Assembly: GCF_023715155.1 (NCBI RefSeq)
Contig: NZ_JAMBNQ010000005.1
Coordinates: 107,433 to 171,432, forward strand
DNA: 64,000 nt
Direction of reading: 5' to 3'
DNA from: Neobacillus mesonae
Lineage (GTDB): Bacteria > Bacillota > Bacilli > Bacillales > Cytobacillaceae
Shown: piece after piece, positions 62,920-64,000 of the stretch
How the letters are laid out: each line of letters starts with the position of its first letter
How positions within the stretch are numbered: position 1 is the stretch's first letter
Program-made: the position numbers and the translations under genes
The notes under the pieces: generated by a model
Database searches by the model: none
The model's input: the letters and a program-made list of their open reading frames with translations, nothing else
Told to the model about the DNA's origin: nothing

Positions 62920-63855
62920 ATGAAGGCAATTATTATTGATCAATATGGCGGTAAAGAACAATTAAAAGAAAGACAAGTTGAAAAGCCGGTCCCTGGTGAA
63001 AATCAAGTTGTTGTGAAGCTTCATGCGACATCGATTAATCCAATTGATTGGAAGCTTCGCGAAGGTTATTTAAAAACTATGCTTCCCTTTAAATTTCCAA
63101 TTATTTTAGGCTGGGATGCAGCAGGTATTGTGGACGAGATAGGCGCCAATGTACAAGGATGGAAGGTTGGGGACAAGGTATTTGCCCGGCCGGAAACGAC
63201 TAATAAAGGAACATATGCTGAATATACCGTAATAGATACCTCGCTTTTAGCAAAAGTCCCAGAAAATATCAGCTTTGAAGAAGCTGCTTGCGTCCCCCTT
63301 GCAGGATTAACTGCATGGCAATGTTTGTTCGATTTTGGGCAGGTAAAACAAGGCGATAAAGTACTGATTCATGCAGGTGCAGGCGGAGTTGGAAGTTTTG
63401 CGATTCAATTTGCCAAACACGCCGGAGCATATGTGACTGCAACTGCAGGAACGCATAATGTTGGGTTTTTAAAGTTACTGGGTGCCGATGAAGTGATTGA
63501 TTATAAAAAACAAGACTTCGAATCAATCCTCCGTGATTATGACTTTGTCCTTGATTCCTTAGGCGGGGACAACCAGGAGAAAAGTTTTACGATTTTAAAG
63601 AATGGCGGAAAACTGGCATCTATTGTCTCGGAACCGGATAAAGAAAAAGCTGCAGCCAAAAATATTAAATCTGGTCTGGTGTGGCTTGTTCCGAATGGCG
63701 GGCAGCTAAAGCAAATAGCCGATCTTTTATCAAAGGAAAAAGTAAAAGTAATAATAGGACACCGTTACCCATTAACGGAAGAAGGATTGAAAGAAGCCCA
63801 TGCTTTAAGCGAATCCCACCATGCGAAAGGGAAAATCGTCATTACTATCCACTAA
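62920..63855 (+). CDS. Zinc-binding-type alcohol dehydrogenase / quinone oxidoreductase (MDR family)
   Basis: A 311-residue medium-chain dehydrogenase/reductase of the quinone oxidoreductase (QOR) group: MKAIIIDQYGGKEQLK at the start, ATSINPIDWKLREG, GWDAAGIVDEIG, and the NADPH loop LIHAGAGGVGSFAIQFAKHAGA (core GAGGVGSFAIQ, about residue 152). It lacks the four-cysteine structural zinc loop and a clear catalytic zinc set, so it is more likely a quinone or enone reductase than an alcohol dehydrogenase. The ATG at 62920 has an AGGAG SD; the frame extends 25 codons upstream without support. Confidence 0.92.
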   Translation: MKAIIIDQYGGKEQLKERQVEKPVPGENQVVVKLHATSINPIDWKLREGYLKTMLPFKFPIILGWDAAGIVDEIGANVQGWKVGDKVFARPETTNKGTYAEYTVIDTSLLAKVPENISFEEAACVPLAGLTAWQCLFDFGQVKQGDKVLIHAGAGGVGSFAIQFAKHAGAYVTATAGTHNVGFLKLLGADEVIDYKKQDFESILRDYDFVLDSLGGDNQEKSFTILKNGGKLASIVSEPDKEKAAAKNIKSGLVWLVPNGGQLKQIADLLSKEKVKVIIGHRYPLTEEGLKEAHALSESHHAKGKIVITIH

Positions 63856-63867
63856 TAAAAAAGTCCG

Positions 63868-64000
63868 GATTTGAAGTGTACCCCTTGTAAAGGACATTTT
63901 AAAAAAAGGCCTAGGCTACCTGTAACAGATGATTCCTGTACTGTACAGGAGTCATCTTTTTTAGATTCCATTGATATCTAGTATGGTTATAGTGGCGGAT
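63868..64000 (-). mobile_element. End of an IS3-family insertion sequence (truncated by the window edge)
   Basis: On the minus strand from 64000 the frame reads IRHYNHTRYQWNLKKMTPV, then QYRNHLLQVA and a TAG stop (63910-63912). RYQWNLKKMTPVQYR is the typical C-terminus of IS3 (IS150-group) OrfB transposases. About 40 further bases, CCCCTTGTAAAGGACA (63879-63894) with the flanking GAAGTGTA (63872), look like its terminal inverted repeat. The other end lies outside the window, so element length and any duplication are unknown. Confidence 0.8.

Overview
The window is a stretch of a low-GC, endospore-forming Bacillaceae chromosome, probably Bacillus, Neobacillus or a close relative. It carries an alpha/beta-type small acid-soluble spore protein (SASP), spoVR, prkA-yhbH, a CdaS-type forespore diadenylate cyclase, a SleL/YdhD-like spore-lytic hydrolase and a KinB-like kinase. 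Many genes match B. subtilis yhb/yhc/yhd neighbours (yhdP-MerR-yhdT, yhdB, pgcA, yhcU/yhcT, prkA/yhbH, trmL/yhbB/queG). SD sequences are strong, with GTG and TTG starts in several genes, and most genes end in clear hairpin terminators.

Layout. 0-8 kb: end of an MsmX-like ATPase, a zinc-ribbon protein, a SASP gene with an elaborate leader, fumC, a 28-codon membrane peptide, a YbjQ protein, a NERD protein, an array of 104-bp tandem repeats, a class A penicillin-binding protein and an XRE regulator. 8-16 kb: a MITE-like element, the Fur-boxed feoA-feoB-Cys-rich peptide operon, thiT behind a TPP riboswitch, a GNAT enzyme, and two CNNM/CorC transporters around a MerR gene. 16-27 kb: a CGCGG-type peptide, DUF445, EIIA-Glc, ald with its activator adeR and a probable alanine permease, an e(P4)-like phosphatase and a broken DUF2935 gene. 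27-35 kb: a CDF transporter with a shortened linker, a second repeat region, cdaS translationally coupled to a LysM-GH18 hydrolase, and a probable quinone-detoxification operon (esterase, extradiol dioxygenase, DoxX, FMN reductase) divergent from an XRE-cupin regulator. 35-50 kb: spoVR, DUF3231, M14 peptidase, yhdB, pgcA, yhcU/yhcT, DUF47-Pit phosphate transport, deoC, MMPL. 50-64 kb: DUF1646 transporter, GGDEF protein, KinB-like kinase, CAP lipoprotein, yhbH-prkA, trmL, yhbB, queG, tRNA-Gly, a quinone oxidoreductase, and the end of an IS3-type transposase.

The most unusual signals are not protein families. (1) Behind a good sigma-G promoter, the SASP leader consists of two tandem RNA folds that share primary motifs and differ by compensatory changes. 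(2) Both CNNM/CorC paralogues have a hairpin placed exactly between a strong SD and the start codon, and removing the hairpin leaves 9 nt in each case. (3) A 304-bp element has 14-bp terminal inverted repeats and a perfect 8-bp target duplication. (4) Intergenic repeat arrays of unrelated sequence share a CTCTTA core spaced 50-52 bp. Three single-base homopolymer frameshifts, one in the MerR gene and two in the DUF2935 gene, may be real decay or residual assembly errors.
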